Shown here: positions 26,402 to 34,673 of the stretch, one piece after another
Layout: each line of letters starts with the position of its first letter
How positions within the stretch are numbered: the first letter of the stretch is position 1
Origin: Gammaproteobacteria bacterium UBA7310
GTDB lineage: Bacteria > Pseudomonadota > Gammaproteobacteria > Pseudomonadales > Ketobacteraceae
Direction of reading: 5' to 3'
NCBI GenBank assembly: GCA_002471665.1
Contig: DKQK01000040.1
Span: forward strand, 1-64,000
Length of the DNA: 64,000 nucleotides
Notes under the pieces: generated by a model
What the model was told of the DNA's origin: nothing
Databases searched by the model: none
The model's input: only the letters and a program-made list of their open reading frames with translations
Translations under genes and position numbers: made by a program

Positions 26402-28486
26402 ATGACTGATTTAGCACAATATCGAAATATAGGTATCTTCGCTCACGTTGACGCCGGTAAGACCACCACAACTGAGCGAATCTTGAAGCTGACCGGTAAG
26501 ATCCACAAGACCGGTGAAGTGCATGACGGTGCGGCCACCACCGACTTTATGGAGCAGGAACAGGAACGCGGTATTACCATCCAATCGGCGGCCACCACCT
26601 GTTTCTGGAAAGACCACCGCTTCAATATCATCGATACCCCAGGACACGTTGACTTCACCATCGAAGTATACCGTTCACTGAAAGTTCTGGACGGCGGGGT
26701 TGGTGTATTCTGTGGTTCCGGCGGGGTAGAGCCCCAGTCTGAAACCAACTGGCGTTATGCCAACGAGTCTGAAGTGGCTCGTATTATATTTGTGAATAAG
26801 CTTGACCGGATGGGTGCGGATTTCCTGCGGGTGGTGAAGCAGGTGGAAGACGTGCTGGGTGCTCACCCATTGGTGATGACGCTGCCTATCGGCCGTGAAG
26901 ACGAGTTTGTGGGTGTGGTTGACGTATTGAACCAGAAAGCGTTCGTTTGGGATGATTCCGGCCTGCCTGAAAATTACGAAGTGAAAGACATCCCGGAAGA
27001 CATGGTTGATCTGGTGGCGGAATACCGCGAGAAGATGATCGAAACCGCCGTGGAGCAGGATGATGACCTGATGGAAGCCTATCTGGAAGGGGAAGAGCCC
27101 TCCCTGGAAGACATCAAGCGCTGCATCCGCAAAGGCACCATTAACCTGGATTTTTTCCCCACCTTCTGTGGTTCCGCTTTCAAGAACAAAGGTATTCAAT
27201 TGGTTCTGGATGCCGTGGTGGATTACCTGCCCAGCCCCACTGAAGTTGAGCCTCAGCCCCTGACCGACGAAGAAGGCAATGAAACCGGTGAAGTGGCCAC
27301 GGTTGATCCGAAAGAGCCTCTGCGCGCCCTGGCGTTCAAAATCATGGATGATCGGTTCGGTGCCCTGACCTTTATTCGTGTCTACTCCGGGGTAATTGAA
27401 AAAGGCGACACCATCCTCAATTCATTCACCGGTAAAACCGAGCGAGTGGGCCGCATGGTTGAGATGCACGCCAACGACCGTAACGAAATCAGCAAGGCCC
27501 AGGCCGGTGACATCATCGCCGTCGTGGGTATGAAAAACGTGCAGACCGGTCATACCCTGTGTGATCCAAAGCACCCCTGCACACTGGAAGCCATGGTGTT
27601 CCCGGATCCGGTTATCTCTATCGCGGTATCGCCCAAGGACAAAGGCGGCTCTGAGAAGATGGGTATCGCAATCGGTAAAATGGTGGCGGAAGATCCGTCG
27701 TTCCAGGTTGAAACGGATCAGGAAACCGGCGAAACCATTCTTAAGGGAATGGGTGAACTGCACCTGGACGTTAAGGTGGATATCCTCAAGCGCACCTACG
27801 GTGTTGAACTGGTGGTGGGGGCCCCTCAGGTTGCCTACCGTGAAACCATCACCCAGCCGGTTGAAGATTCCTACACCCATAAGAAGCAGTCTGGTGGTTC
27901 CGGTCAGTTCGGTAAGATCGATTACCGTATCAAGCCCGGTGAGCCCAATACCGGCCTTACCTTTACCTCCACTGTGGTGGGCGGTAACGTACCCAAGGAA
28001 TTCTTCCCGGCCATCGAAAAAGGTTTCAAGTTGATGATGCAAGAAGGCCCGCTGGCCGGCTTCCCCATGCTGGATGTGGACATCGAGTTGTATGATGGTA
28101 GCTACCACGCGGTTGACTCCTCTGCCATCGCCTTTGAGTTAGCGGCAAAAGGTGCCTATCGCCAGTCCATGCCGAAGGCCGGCCCGCAGTTGCTGGAGCC
28201 TGTTATGAAGGTGGACGTGTTCACTCCGGAAGATCACGTGGGCGATGTGATTGGTGACCTTAACCGTCGCCGTGGCATGATCAAGGATCAACAGGCAGGT
28301 ACCATGGGTGTGCGCATCAAGGGTGACGTTCCGCTGGCAGAAATGTTCGGCTACATTGGCCAGCTGCGTACCATGACCTCTGGCCGTGGCCAGTTCTCCA
28401 TGGAGTTCTCACACTACGCGCCTTGTCCGCACAACGTGGCAGAAGAAGTGATTGCAGCGGCCAAAGCCAAGAAGGCCGCCAAATAA
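26402..28486 (+). CDS. fusA2: Elongation factor G, second-type (FusA2)
   Basis: A 694-aa translational GTPase. G1 is AHVDAGKTT (about residues 14-22), switch 2 is DTPGHVDF, and G4 is VNKLDRMG. All EF-G domains are present, ending LRTMTSGRGQFSMEFSHY. It is close to the EF-G 2 paralogue found outside the str operon in Vibrio, Shewanella and similar bacteria (TGKIHKTGEVHDGA, VFCGSGGVEPQSETNWRYANESE), rather than to the canonical FusA. No rpsL, rpsG or tuf is adjacent, which supports the second-copy assignment. Its specialised role (translocation or recycling) is unsettled from sequence. A strong terminator follows. Confidence 0.93.
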   Translation: MTDLAQYRNIGIFAHVDAGKTTTTERILKLTGKIHKTGEVHDGAATTDFMEQEQERGITIQSAATTCFWKDHRFNIIDTPGHVDFTIEVYRSLKVLDGGVGVFCGSGGVEPQSETNWRYANESEVARIIFVNKLDRMGADFLRVVKQVEDVLGAHPLVMTLPIGREDEFVGVVDVLNQKAFVWDDSGLPENYEVKDIPEDMVDLVAEYREKMIETAVEQDDDLMEAYLEGEEPSLEDIKRCIRKGTINLDFFPTFCGSAFKNKGIQLVLDAVVDYLPSPTEVEPQPLTDEEGNETGEVATVDPKEPLRALAFKIMDDRFGALTFIRVYSGVIEKGDTILNSFTGKTERVGRMVEMHANDRNEISKAQAGDIIAVVGMKNVQTGHTLCDPKHPCTLEAMVFPDPVISIAVSPKDKGGSEKMGIAIGKMVAEDPSFQVETDQETGETILKGMGELHLDVKVDILKRTYGVELVVGAPQVAYRETITQPVEDSYTHKKQSGGSGQFGKIDYRIKPGEPNTGLTFTSTVVGGNVPKEFFPAIEKGFKLMMQEGPLAGFPMLDVDIELYDGSYHAVDSSAIAFELAAKGAYRQSMPKAGPQLLEPVMKVDVFTPEDHVGDVIGDLNRRRGMIKDQQAGTMGVRIKGDVPLAEMFGYIGQLRTMTSGRGQFSMEFSHYAPCPHNVAEEVIAAAKAKKAAK

Positions 28487-28505
28487 GCCAGTGTGATCTT
28501 CACCA

Positions 28506-28536
28506 CAAAAAAGCCCCGCAGTTGCGGGGCTTTTTT
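28506..28536 (+). terminator. Intrinsic terminator of fusA2
   Basis: A 9-bp stem AAGCCCCGC/GCGGGGCTT with a four-base loop is followed by TTTTT, 20 bases after the fusA2 stop. Confidence 0.9.
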
Positions 28537-28659
28537 GTGGTCTGGTGTTTTCCCCGCTCAAGGTCGTTATACTGAAACGGCGCCGCGAAACGGTTCAACG
28601 TTCCGGTGTGAATGTTTTGTGAATGTATTCTTCTATAAAAAATTAATGGAATAAACAAT

Positions 28660-29802
28660 ATGAAAAAGTGGAGCTTGGGTGTCGTCCTGGCACTGACTAT
28701 CAGCAGTGTTGTGCAGGCGGCTACGTTAACGGCGGATTCGGTTACCGGTATTCAAAGTGTGATGGAAGCGGCCGTTAATGGCGATATTATCGAAGTTCAG
28801 CCTGGATACTACACCGAAAATATCGACTTCCTTAACAAGGCGGTTGAATTGGTTGCGGTTGCAGGGCCGGGACAAACCATAATTGATGGCAACGGCGCCA
28901 CTACCGTCAAGATTCAGGGATTGGCTACGATTCGTGGTTTCACCATTACCGGCGGCTATGCCAGCTTTGGGGCCGGCATGGAAGTGAAAGGCTCGGGGAC
29001 ACTGATTGAAGGGAATGTCTTTACCGGCAACCAGCAGGGAGCCGGCGGGTATGGGGCTGCCATTGGCGGCAACGCTGCCAGCCCGATTATTGATGGCAAT
29101 ATATTTCGTGACAACAGCAGCGATATGCAGTTTTTATCCGGCGTGGTGAGCTTTATTAATGGTTCACAGCCGGTGATTTCCAATAATATTTTTGAAAACA
29201 ATCAAAGCCGCGCCATCAACCTGACTCTGCCCACGGGCAACAAGGCGTTGGTGGTCAATAACACCCTGGTGGGTAATGCCACGGGCATCTATGTGGATCG
29301 CCGTGTGAACGCGGGGGCCATTGAAATTCGCAATAACATTGTGGTCGGCAATGATGCAGGATTGCACATGCAGTTCGGCAGCGACGAGAACAATCCGCTG
29401 ATTACCCATAATCTGTTTTGGAATAACCTGGTCAACTATTTTGATTTGGCGGATCAAACCGGGCTCAATGGCAACCTGATTGCCGACCCGTTGTTCATAA
29501 ATAACCAATATCAGATCAGCAAGGATTCTCCCGCCATTGATGCCGGTACCGATGTGAACGCACCTGATCACGATTTTCGTGGGGTGGCGCGGCCTCGTGA
29601 TGGGGATAAAGATGGTGTGGCCATTACCGACATCGGTGCCCAGGAAGGCGGCAGTGTTGGATTGGGATTGTTGGTGTTGGGATGGCTGGGCTTTTTCAGG
29701 CGCCTTCTTCAGGCGCCTTCTTCCCGTAGTTTGGTTCTGACATTCATCAGCAACTGGCCGTACATATTGGTACCGCGGCGATCCCGGCCACAGCCCCAGT
29801 AG
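28660..29802 (+). CDS. Exported right-handed beta-helix protein with CTERM-like end and altered C-terminus
   Basis: A 380-aa protein with a signal peptide (MKKWSLGVVLALTISSVVQA) and a parallel beta-helix of repeated Asn-rich turns (ISNNIFENN, VVNNTLVGNATGIYVD, IRNNIVVGNDAG). It then has a choice-of-anchor-like segment (DSPAIDAGTDVN...DIGAQE). A Gly-Gly followed by a hydrophobic stretch and FFRR (about residues 328-347) looks like a GlyGly-CTERM sorting signal. The reading then runs on for about 35 unrelated residues because of a 13-bp tandem duplication. Without it the protein would stop a few residues after FFRRLL. The function is unknown; surface or extracellular location is likely. Confidence 0.75.
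   Translation: MKKWSLGVVLALTISSVVQAATLTADSVTGIQSVMEAAVNGDIIEVQPGYYTENIDFLNKAVELVAVAGPGQTIIDGNGATTVKIQGLATIRGFTITGGYASFGAGMEVKGSGTLIEGNVFTGNQQGAGGYGAAIGGNAASPIIDGNIFRDNSSDMQFLSGVVSFINGSQPVISNNIFENNQSRAINLTLPTGNKALVVNNTLVGNATGIYVDRRVNAGAIEIRNNIVVGNDAGLHMQFGSDENNPLITHNLFWNNLVNYFDLADQTGLNGNLIADPLFINNQYQISKDSPAIDAGTDVNAPDHDFRGVARPRDGDKDGVAITDIGAQEGGSVGLGLLVLGWLGFFRRLLQAPSSRSLVLTFISNWPYILVPRRSRPQPQ
29697..29722. repeat. 13-bp perfect tandem duplication at the 3' end of the beta-helix gene
   Basis: CAGGCGCCTTCTT occurs twice head to tail (29697-29709 and 29710-29722). It shifts the plus-strand beta-helix frame but leaves the protein encoded by the opposite-strand NADAR gene unchanged, since that gene's TGA lies at the junction and would also form with a single copy. 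Confidence 0.9.
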
Positions 29803-30182
29803 TAATCATAGAGATTGTTTTCCACCAGGCGCTTGTCCTGCGTTTCCTGTAACACCCGGGCAACGTCCGGGTAAGTTTTGCATTTGGTGTAAAGCGCCCG
29901 TGTCATATACACCACTTTTACCTTACTCCAATCGGCGCGACGTTTTTTCAAACGCCGTCGCCCCAGTTTGCGGGCCTGTTTGGGGCTGTCTGCCATGCGG
30001 ATTTTTTCCTGATAGTCCGCGTCTTCAAATTTCATGGCCTGGTAGTAGTGTTCCACGGTGGGCCATTGTTTATCTTCCAGCGTGAAGGGATGGTGTGACC
30101 ACGCTCCCAGGGGCTCGTCGGCGTCGCTGCGGGAGAAATACAAGGCATTGACATCCGCTTCTGCAAACAGTCCACCTGACAT
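29709..30182 (-). CDS. NADAR family protein (YbiA-like)
   Basis: A 157-aa NADAR-domain protein. Family members such as YbiA and its relatives are N-glycosidases acting on riboflavin-pathway intermediates or ADP-ribose-linked substrates. Signatures are YFSRSDADEPLGAWS near residue 15, WPTVEHYYQAMKF (about 40-52), the central Lys/Arg-rich KLGRRRLKKRRADW, and LLMNVRTKLRE at the end. The gene is two bases downstream of the small membrane-protein gene and overlaps the 3' end of the beta-helix ORF in the convergent direction. The exact substrate is not predictable. Confidence 0.88.
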   Translation of the reverse strand: MSGGLFAEADVNALYFSRSDADEPLGAWSHHPFTLEDKQWPTVEHYYQAMKFEDADYQEKIRMADSPKQARKLGRRRLKKRRADWSKVKVVYMTRALYTKCKTYPDVARVLQETQDKRLVENNLYDYYWGCGRDRRGTNMYGQLLMNVRTKLREEGA

Positions 30183-30184
30183 AA

Positions 30185-30460
30185 TTAGCGATTCCCCCAG
30201 ATAGCGGCCACGGCTCGGTCGTTACCCAGTGTACCCACTACCAATCCCAACAAACCCAGCAGGCCAAACACCAGTACCGGAAAGTAATACCCCATATCGT
30301 CACCGGGATTCATTGCCATCACCAACAGAGCCAGAGCGGTGAATACCAGGCTGATAAAAATCAGTATTTTGCGATGGGATGGCTTGTAGGTGTAAGCGCT
30401 CTCACCGGATTCGAGTGCGTTCAATAAGGGAGAGAACAGGGCTCGCAATGCTTGTTTCAT
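30185..30460 (-). CDS. Small two-TM hypothetical membrane protein
   Basis: A 91-aa protein I cannot assign to a family. A soluble N-terminus (1-30) precedes two hydrophobic helices at about residues 31-49 and 56-77, with a PGDDMGYYFP loop between them. It is followed after only two bases by the NADAR gene, so the two are almost certainly co-translated. No ribosome-binding motif stands out beyond a weak purine stretch. Confidence 0.65.
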   Translation of the reverse strand: MKQALRALFSPLLNALESGESAYTYKPSHRKILIFISLVFTALALLVMAMNPGDDMGYYFPVLVFGLLGLLGLVVGTLGNDRAVAAIWGNR

Positions 30461-30735
30461 AGGATTGGATTCATCATGTTTTCTTAATGGTGTTGCCTGA
30501 CAATGGGGCAGTGTACCTTCATCCTGCCCGGGTCGCTACAAACCGGAGCCTGTATATTCTTTGCAAAATTTCCATTCAGCGTGTAATTCCTGCGCTCAAA
30601 GTCGGGTTTGAATTTTTTTAGTGCTTGGGCGATGGAAAGATATCGTTTTGATATCAGTCGGTTACAGTCAAACGGTTAATCTTGGCATGATCTTCGCTGG
30701 TTTTACCGTGCGGTTTTTAATACAGGAGTTTTGTT
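30461..30735. other. Spacer upstream of the coiled-coil gene
   Basis: A 275-bp spacer between divergent genes. It holds the ribosome-binding site AGGAG of the small coiled-coil gene at about 30723. No confident promoter, RNA gene or repeat was seen. Confidence 0.35.
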
Positions 30736-30969
30736 ATGTCTTTCACCGATGCTGTAAAAGAGAAACTGAATGCGCAGATCGAGTTGTGGGAGAAGCAACT
30801 GGATGAGCAAAAGGCCAAGTTGAAGTCGGAGCTGGCGGATGCCAAAAACCAGGAGGCGGAAAGCTCTGTTCGTGAAGAAGCAAAGAAATCGATCGAAAAC
30901 AACATTGAGTTACTGCAGCATAAGATTGAAGAGGCCAAGGACAGGCTTACCGACGCTGTGGATTCTTAA
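30736..30969 (+). CDS. Small highly charged coiled-coil protein
   Basis: A 77-aa, almost wholly helical protein with no aromatic core except one Trp. About half the residues are Lys, Glu, Asp, Arg or Gln in heptad spacing (LNAQIELWEKQLDEQKAKL, then IENNIELLQHKIEEAKDRL). It has no signal or TM segment and resembles no family I can name with confidence. AGGAG precedes the ATG and a strong terminator follows, so it is a real, separately transcribed gene. High expression or a stress role is only a guess. Confidence 0.7.
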   Translation: MSFTDAVKEKLNAQIELWEKQLDEQKAKLKSELADAKNQEAESSVREEAKKSIENNIELLQHKIEEAKDRLTDAVDS

Positions 30970-31028
30970 CCGTTGCCGTGTAAACCACGCAGCCTTACAA
31001 CACATACTATGTCACATCTCCAAAAACA

Positions 31029-31056
31029 AAAGGTGAGCCCGGGGCTCACCTTTTTT
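31029..31056. terminator. Bidirectional intrinsic terminator
   Basis: A perfect 9-bp stem AGGTGAGCC/GGCTCACCT with a three-base loop is flanked by AAA on the left and TTTTT on the right. It serves the coiled-coil gene (plus) and, less well, the convergent SDR gene (minus). Confidence 0.9.
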
Positions 31057-31091
31057 ATTCGCCTGCCTTTAATGTCAGAAATGCCAGAAGC

Positions 31092-32492
31092 TCAGGCCTT
31101 GGCGAACAAGCGCTGCAAAAGGCCGGGTTTTTTCTGGGCATCCAGCGCCCGCTGATCAGCGCTTTCCTGTTTCGCCAGATCGGCCTGTTCACCAAATACG
31201 GGGGTGCCAAGAAAGGCGCAGTCCATAACGGTTTTGCCCATCAGGGTCCCCACCACCTTGCCTTGCAGCTTTTGGTCCTTATCCACCTGGCCACGGTAGG
31301 TCAGGGTCATAGGTACCGGTTTGGTGAGTTTGCATTTCCACACCAGGCTATCGCCGTTCTCAATCTTTCCATCCAATACCATTTGATTGCCGTGTTCTTC
31401 ATTAAGCACATGGCCGTTGAGTGCAGCGCCACTGGATGCCAGCACCAGACGGCTGAATTGGTCACCCACCGGAGATTTGATGGTAATGTCCCAGACATTA
31501 TCAACCCGGTCTATGGGTACCGCTTCGATGGGGCCAAGTTCCGCCTGGGTGGCAGTCATATCGTAGAACATCTGGCACTCTTCATCAGAGAAGCCCAGGT
31601 TTTTCAGATCATCAAATGAACTCTTAAAAATTTGCAGCCCACTGGTATCGTCTGTCATCACGGTGTTCATTTGCGCTGCCACGGATTCCACCGACATGTC
31701 CACCGGCATCGCCGCACTGGAGGCCATGACGATACGAGAGAACTTGCCACCGCCCACGGAAAATATTTCGCGGCTGATATCGCACTGCTCATGGCATAGG
31801 TAAGCCACCACCGGTGCCAGTTTTTCCGGTTGAAAATCCTGTTCCAGGTGATCGCGAAACCCACCTTGTGGCAGTAGTGCCGACAGGCGGGTGAAGGCGG
31901 CCGGCATAATCACATTGACATTGATGTTGTGGTCCACACCCAGTAAGCCGGCATTGCGTGACAGGCCGATCAAAGCAGCTTTCATGGAGGGGTAGGTGGT
32001 TTGCGGACTAAAACCCAGCACGGAATCCGATGACGTGTTGATGATGCGGCCGTAGTTCTGTTTTTTCATGTGGGGCCAGGCCGCGCGCATGGTGTTGACC
32101 GCGCCCATCACGTGGACACCCAGGTGAAGATCGATTTCCTCGCGGTCGATGTCAGGAAAAACGCCGGTGCTGGCAATGCCTGCATTGTTGATCACGATAT
32201 CGATACGCCCCCAGTTTTCAAGCGCCGTATCCACCATGCGCTGGGCATTTTCAAACTTGGATACATCGTGCCCATCGGCAATGGCTTTGCCTTTACCCAG
32301 TGCGTTTATCTTGTCTGCAGCGGCACTGGCCACTTTGGAGCTGGGCTTGCCATCGTAGCCGAAGGTACCACCGCCCAGATCATTGACAATGACATTGGCA
32401 CCACGTTCTGCCAGGTATTGCGCATACGCAAAACCCAGTCCACCGCCTGCACCCGTGACAATGGCCACCTTGCCGTTGAATTCAAATGACAT
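31092..32492 (-). CDS. SDR oxidoreductase with C-terminal SCP2-like sterol/lipid-binding domain
   Basis: A 466-aa two-domain protein. The N-terminal short-chain dehydrogenase (about 1-290) has TGAGGGLGFAYA for NAD binding, NNAG, the catalytic Ser in NTSSDS and YPSMK (Tyr-x3-Lys). The C-terminal part (about 345-450) resembles an SCP2 domain, giving the layout of the dehydrogenase part of peroxisomal multifunctional enzyme type 2. A role in beta-oxidation or sterol/branched-acyl metabolism is inferred. The start is the ATG at 32492 with GGAG upstream; the longer frame to 32615 runs through the promoter region. It diverges from the epoxide hydrolase gene. Confidence 0.85.
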   Translation of the reverse strand: MSFEFNGKVAIVTGAGGGLGFAYAQYLAERGANVIVNDLGGGTFGYDGKPSSKVASAAADKINALGKGKAIADGHDVSKFENAQRMVDTALENWGRIDIVINNAGIASTGVFPDIDREEIDLHLGVHVMGAVNTMRAAWPHMKKQNYGRIINTSSDSVLGFSPQTTYPSMKAALIGLSRNAGLLGVDHNINVNVIMPAAFTRLSALLPQGGFRDHLEQDFQPEKLAPVVAYLCHEQCDISREIFSVGGGKFSRIVMASSAAMPVDMSVESVAAQMNTVMTDDTSGLQIFKSSFDDLKNLGFSDEECQMFYDMTATQAELGPIEAVPIDRVDNVWDITIKSPVGDQFSRLVLASSGAALNGHVLNEEHGNQMVLDGKIENGDSLVWKCKLTKPVPMTLTYRGQVDKDQKLQGKVVGTLMGKTVMDCAFLGTPVFGEQADLAKQESADQRALDAQKKPGLLQRLFAKA

Positions 32493-32565
32493 CTTGTTCT
32501 CTCCCGGTGTGTTCTTTTTTGTTTGTGTGTTGTGTCGGTGTTGGTTTGAGTCCAATGGCTTATTA

Positions 32566-32580
32566 GTATACGATGTATAC
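32566..32580. promoter_or_regulatory. Candidate operator: GTATAC-GAT-GTATAC
   Basis: Two copies of the self-complementary hexamer GTATAC are separated by three bases, centred on the divergent spacer between the SDR and epoxide hydrolase genes. On the minus strand the left copy overlaps a TATACT that fits a -10 box for the SDR gene. Twofold symmetric GTATAC elements are typical of GntR- or TetR-class operators. No regulator gene is adjacent. Confidence 0.45.
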
Positions 32581-32690
32581 CAAAAAAGAACAGTCCTGTT
32601 TTTGAAATCTGACACGGCCGATGAAAAACAAGAACTTAACCATTGATCCCAAATAAATAATCACAGGTAAACACCAGTGCAGGAGCTGCC

Positions 32691-33674
32691 ATGCCAGACT
32701 TTAACAAACCATCCATCATTGACGTAAACGGGGTTAAGCTGGCCGTTTATGAACAGCGTCCTCAAGGTGTGGCAAAACCTTGGCCCCTGATACTGTGTCA
32801 TGGTATGCCGGAGTTGGCTTATTCCTGGCGGCACCAGTTTGAGCCCCTGGCGGCGGCGGGCTTCCATGTTATTGCGGTGGACATGCGGGGAGTGGGACAT
32901 TCCCAGGTGCTGCCGGATAAAACCGATTACACCCTGGCCAAGCGCCTGGGGGATATGTGTGGATTACTGGATCATTTTGATTATCAGCAAGCTGTTTTTA
33001 TCGGCCACGATTTTGGCGGTACCATTGTGTGGGGGATGGGCCTGTATTATCCGGAGCGGGTGAAGGCATTGTGTGCCTGTAATTCCCCGTTTGCGGACAT
33101 GCCTATGAATCCCCTGGATTTATATAATCAGTTGTACGGCCCGGACAACTATTTCGCCTATTTCCAAACGCAAGACTGTGAGGCCAAGTTTAATGAGGAT
33201 CCGGCGCGGACATTTCGGTTTTACGCCCGCCGGGATACCGGGCAGGGCACCAATCTATCCCGCAGCCGCCAGCATGATGCTGAAAGCATTGCCCACGTGC
33301 ATTGGATTCATGATGATGAGTCCACCTGGCCCGGAGAAGTACTGCTGAGTGATGAAGAGCTGGACTATTATGCCAGCGCCTATGGCGCCACCGGTTTTGG
33401 GGGAGCGTTAAATTGGTATCGGTGTTTGCCGTTGGATTACGAACATCAAAAGCGGGTTTACCCTGATGGCTTACCCACCATCACTGTGCCGGTGTTGGCG
33501 GTTGGATCAGAGCTGGACTTTATTGCTGCCCACCATTTTTACAATTTGCTGGACGGCTATTGCAGTGATTGGAAGAAAGTGGTTATCGAAAACGCCGGCC
33601 ACTGGACTCAGCAGGAGCAACCACAAGCATTGAATGCGGTGTTGTTGGAATGGTTGCAAACAGTTGCTCCGTAG
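32691..33674 (+). CDS. Epoxide hydrolase (alpha/beta hydrolase fold)
   Basis: A 327-aa alpha/beta hydrolase with epoxide-hydrolase features. The oxyanion motif is HGMPELAYSW (HGxP), the nucleophile is an Asp in IGHDFGGTIV, the acid lies in VGSELDFI, and the His is in ENAGHWTQQEQP. Lid tyrosines, which activate the epoxide, could be those in YARRD or YYASAYG. The substrate is unknown. It diverges from the SDR-SCP2 gene, suggesting joint control in lipid or xenobiotic metabolism. The TAG stop meets the remnant on the opposite strand. Confidence 0.88.
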   Translation: MPDFNKPSIIDVNGVKLAVYEQRPQGVAKPWPLILCHGMPELAYSWRHQFEPLAAAGFHVIAVDMRGVGHSQVLPDKTDYTLAKRLGDMCGLLDHFDYQQAVFIGHDFGGTIVWGMGLYYPERVKALCACNSPFADMPMNPLDLYNQLYGPDNYFAYFQTQDCEAKFNEDPARTFRFYARRDTGQGTNLSRSRQHDAESIAHVHWIHDDESTWPGEVLLSDEELDYYASAYGATGFGGALNWYRCLPLDYEHQKRVYPDGLPTITVPVLAVGSELDFIAAHHFYNLLDGYCSDWKKVVIENAGHWTQQEQPQALNAVLLEWLQTVAP

Positions 33675-33851
33675 CGCTTTTGGAGAGCGGTGGGGAGCGA
33701 TTCCCAGTGGGCACCGAACACCGGTTTAAAGGTGGGCTCGGTGGCGCGCCCCAGTTGCTCCCGGATTTTCAGAGCGTGGGCTGCCATACTGCAGATCGCG
33801 CAATCCCCCATCGTAGACAAACCAGACACCCTTACCGGCCTTCACATTCAT
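33671..33851 (-). pseudogene. Frameshifted and truncated DCC-family thiol-disulfide oxidoreductase remnant
   Basis: From an ATG at 33851 the minus strand reads MNVKAGKGVWFVYDGG, then leaves frame. Removing one G from the five-G run at 33805-33809 restores YDGDCAICSMAAHALKIREQLG, the N-terminal DCC motif (DxxCxxC). After about 35 codons homology changes to PTFKPVFGAHWESLPTALQKRY, which looks like the start of a different family (DUF4166-like), and the reading ends at the hydrolase stop. This suggests a frameshift plus a deletion that fused two genes. It lies three bases after rnt on the same strand. Confidence 0.75.
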
Positions 33852-33854
33852 GGA

Positions 33855-34499
33855 TTAGTCTGTATCGTCGGCCTGGGCCAGGGGCCAGCCCCCCAAGGCC
33901 TTCCATTTGTTGATGACCCAGCAGAAAAACTCCGCGGTTTTCACGGCGTCGTAAATGGCGGAATGGGCCTCTGCATTACTGAATGAAATGTGGGCGGCCC
34001 GACAGGCCTTGGCTAACACGGTCTGGCCCACGGCAACGCCGCCGATGGTGGCGGTGTCAAAGCAGGAGAAGGGATGAAAGGGGTTCCGTTTAATGCCGTT
34101 GCGGGCTACGGCGGCATTAACAAAATCGCGATCGAAGAACGCATTGTGACCCACCAGAATGGCGCGGGTGCAGCCTTCTTCCTTCATGGCGCACCGCACA
34201 GCACGAAAGATGCTTTTGATGGCCTCCATTTCATGCACGGCACCGCGAAAGGGGTGATAGGGGTCAATGCCGGTAAAATCCAGTGCCGCCTGCTCAATGT
34301 TGGCGCCCTCAAAGGGAGTCACATGGTGGTGTATCTGCTGGCCGGGTTCCAGATTGCCGTTTTCATCCATGTCCAGGATGACGGCGGCAATTTCCAGCAG
34401 AGCGTCGGTTTGGTGATTGAAACCGCCGGTTTCCACATCGATCACCACAGGGAGGTAGCCACGAAAGCGCTTGGCGAGGCTAGGGGTATGGTCAGTCAT
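33855..34499 (-). CDS. rnt: Ribonuclease T
   Basis: RNase T is a DEDDh 3'-5' exoribonuclease that trims tRNA and other stable-RNA 3' ends. The 214-aa sequence has Exo I VVIDVETGGFN (Asp and Glu), Exo II GHNAFFDRDFVNAA and Exo III AEAHSAIYDAVKTAEFF (His and Asp), plus the basic KRFRGYLP near the start. Length and motifs match the gammaproteobacterial enzyme. The order rnt-motY-argG resembles that of Pseudomonas, although here pyrC is missing between rnt and motY. Confidence 0.95.
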   Translation of the reverse strand: MTDHTPSLAKRFRGYLPVVIDVETGGFNHQTDALLEIAAVILDMDENGNLEPGQQIHHHVTPFEGANIEQAALDFTGIDPYHPFRGAVHEMEAIKSIFRAVRCAMKEEGCTRAILVGHNAFFDRDFVNAAVARNGIKRNPFHPFSCFDTATIGGVAVGQTVLAKACRAAHISFSNAEAHSAIYDAVKTAEFFCWVINKWKALGGWPLAQADDTD

Positions 34500-34673
34500 G
34501 GGGTACTTTCTTATGCATTTGGCGAAATGCTAACGTACCGGGGTGGCCATCACAAATGTTTTACCCCTCTGGGCTGAGAAATGCGCTCCTTATGCCAGGA
34601 AAGTGCTCAAGATTTCACATTTTGTACCGATAACTTCCTTGTATAAGTCCGAGTATTGGCTGGAAACGGGTAT

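Noticed and set aside
27422..28108. Minus-strand open frame opposite fusA2
   Set aside because: Its composition is a mirror of EF-G codons and it overlaps a certain gene fully.
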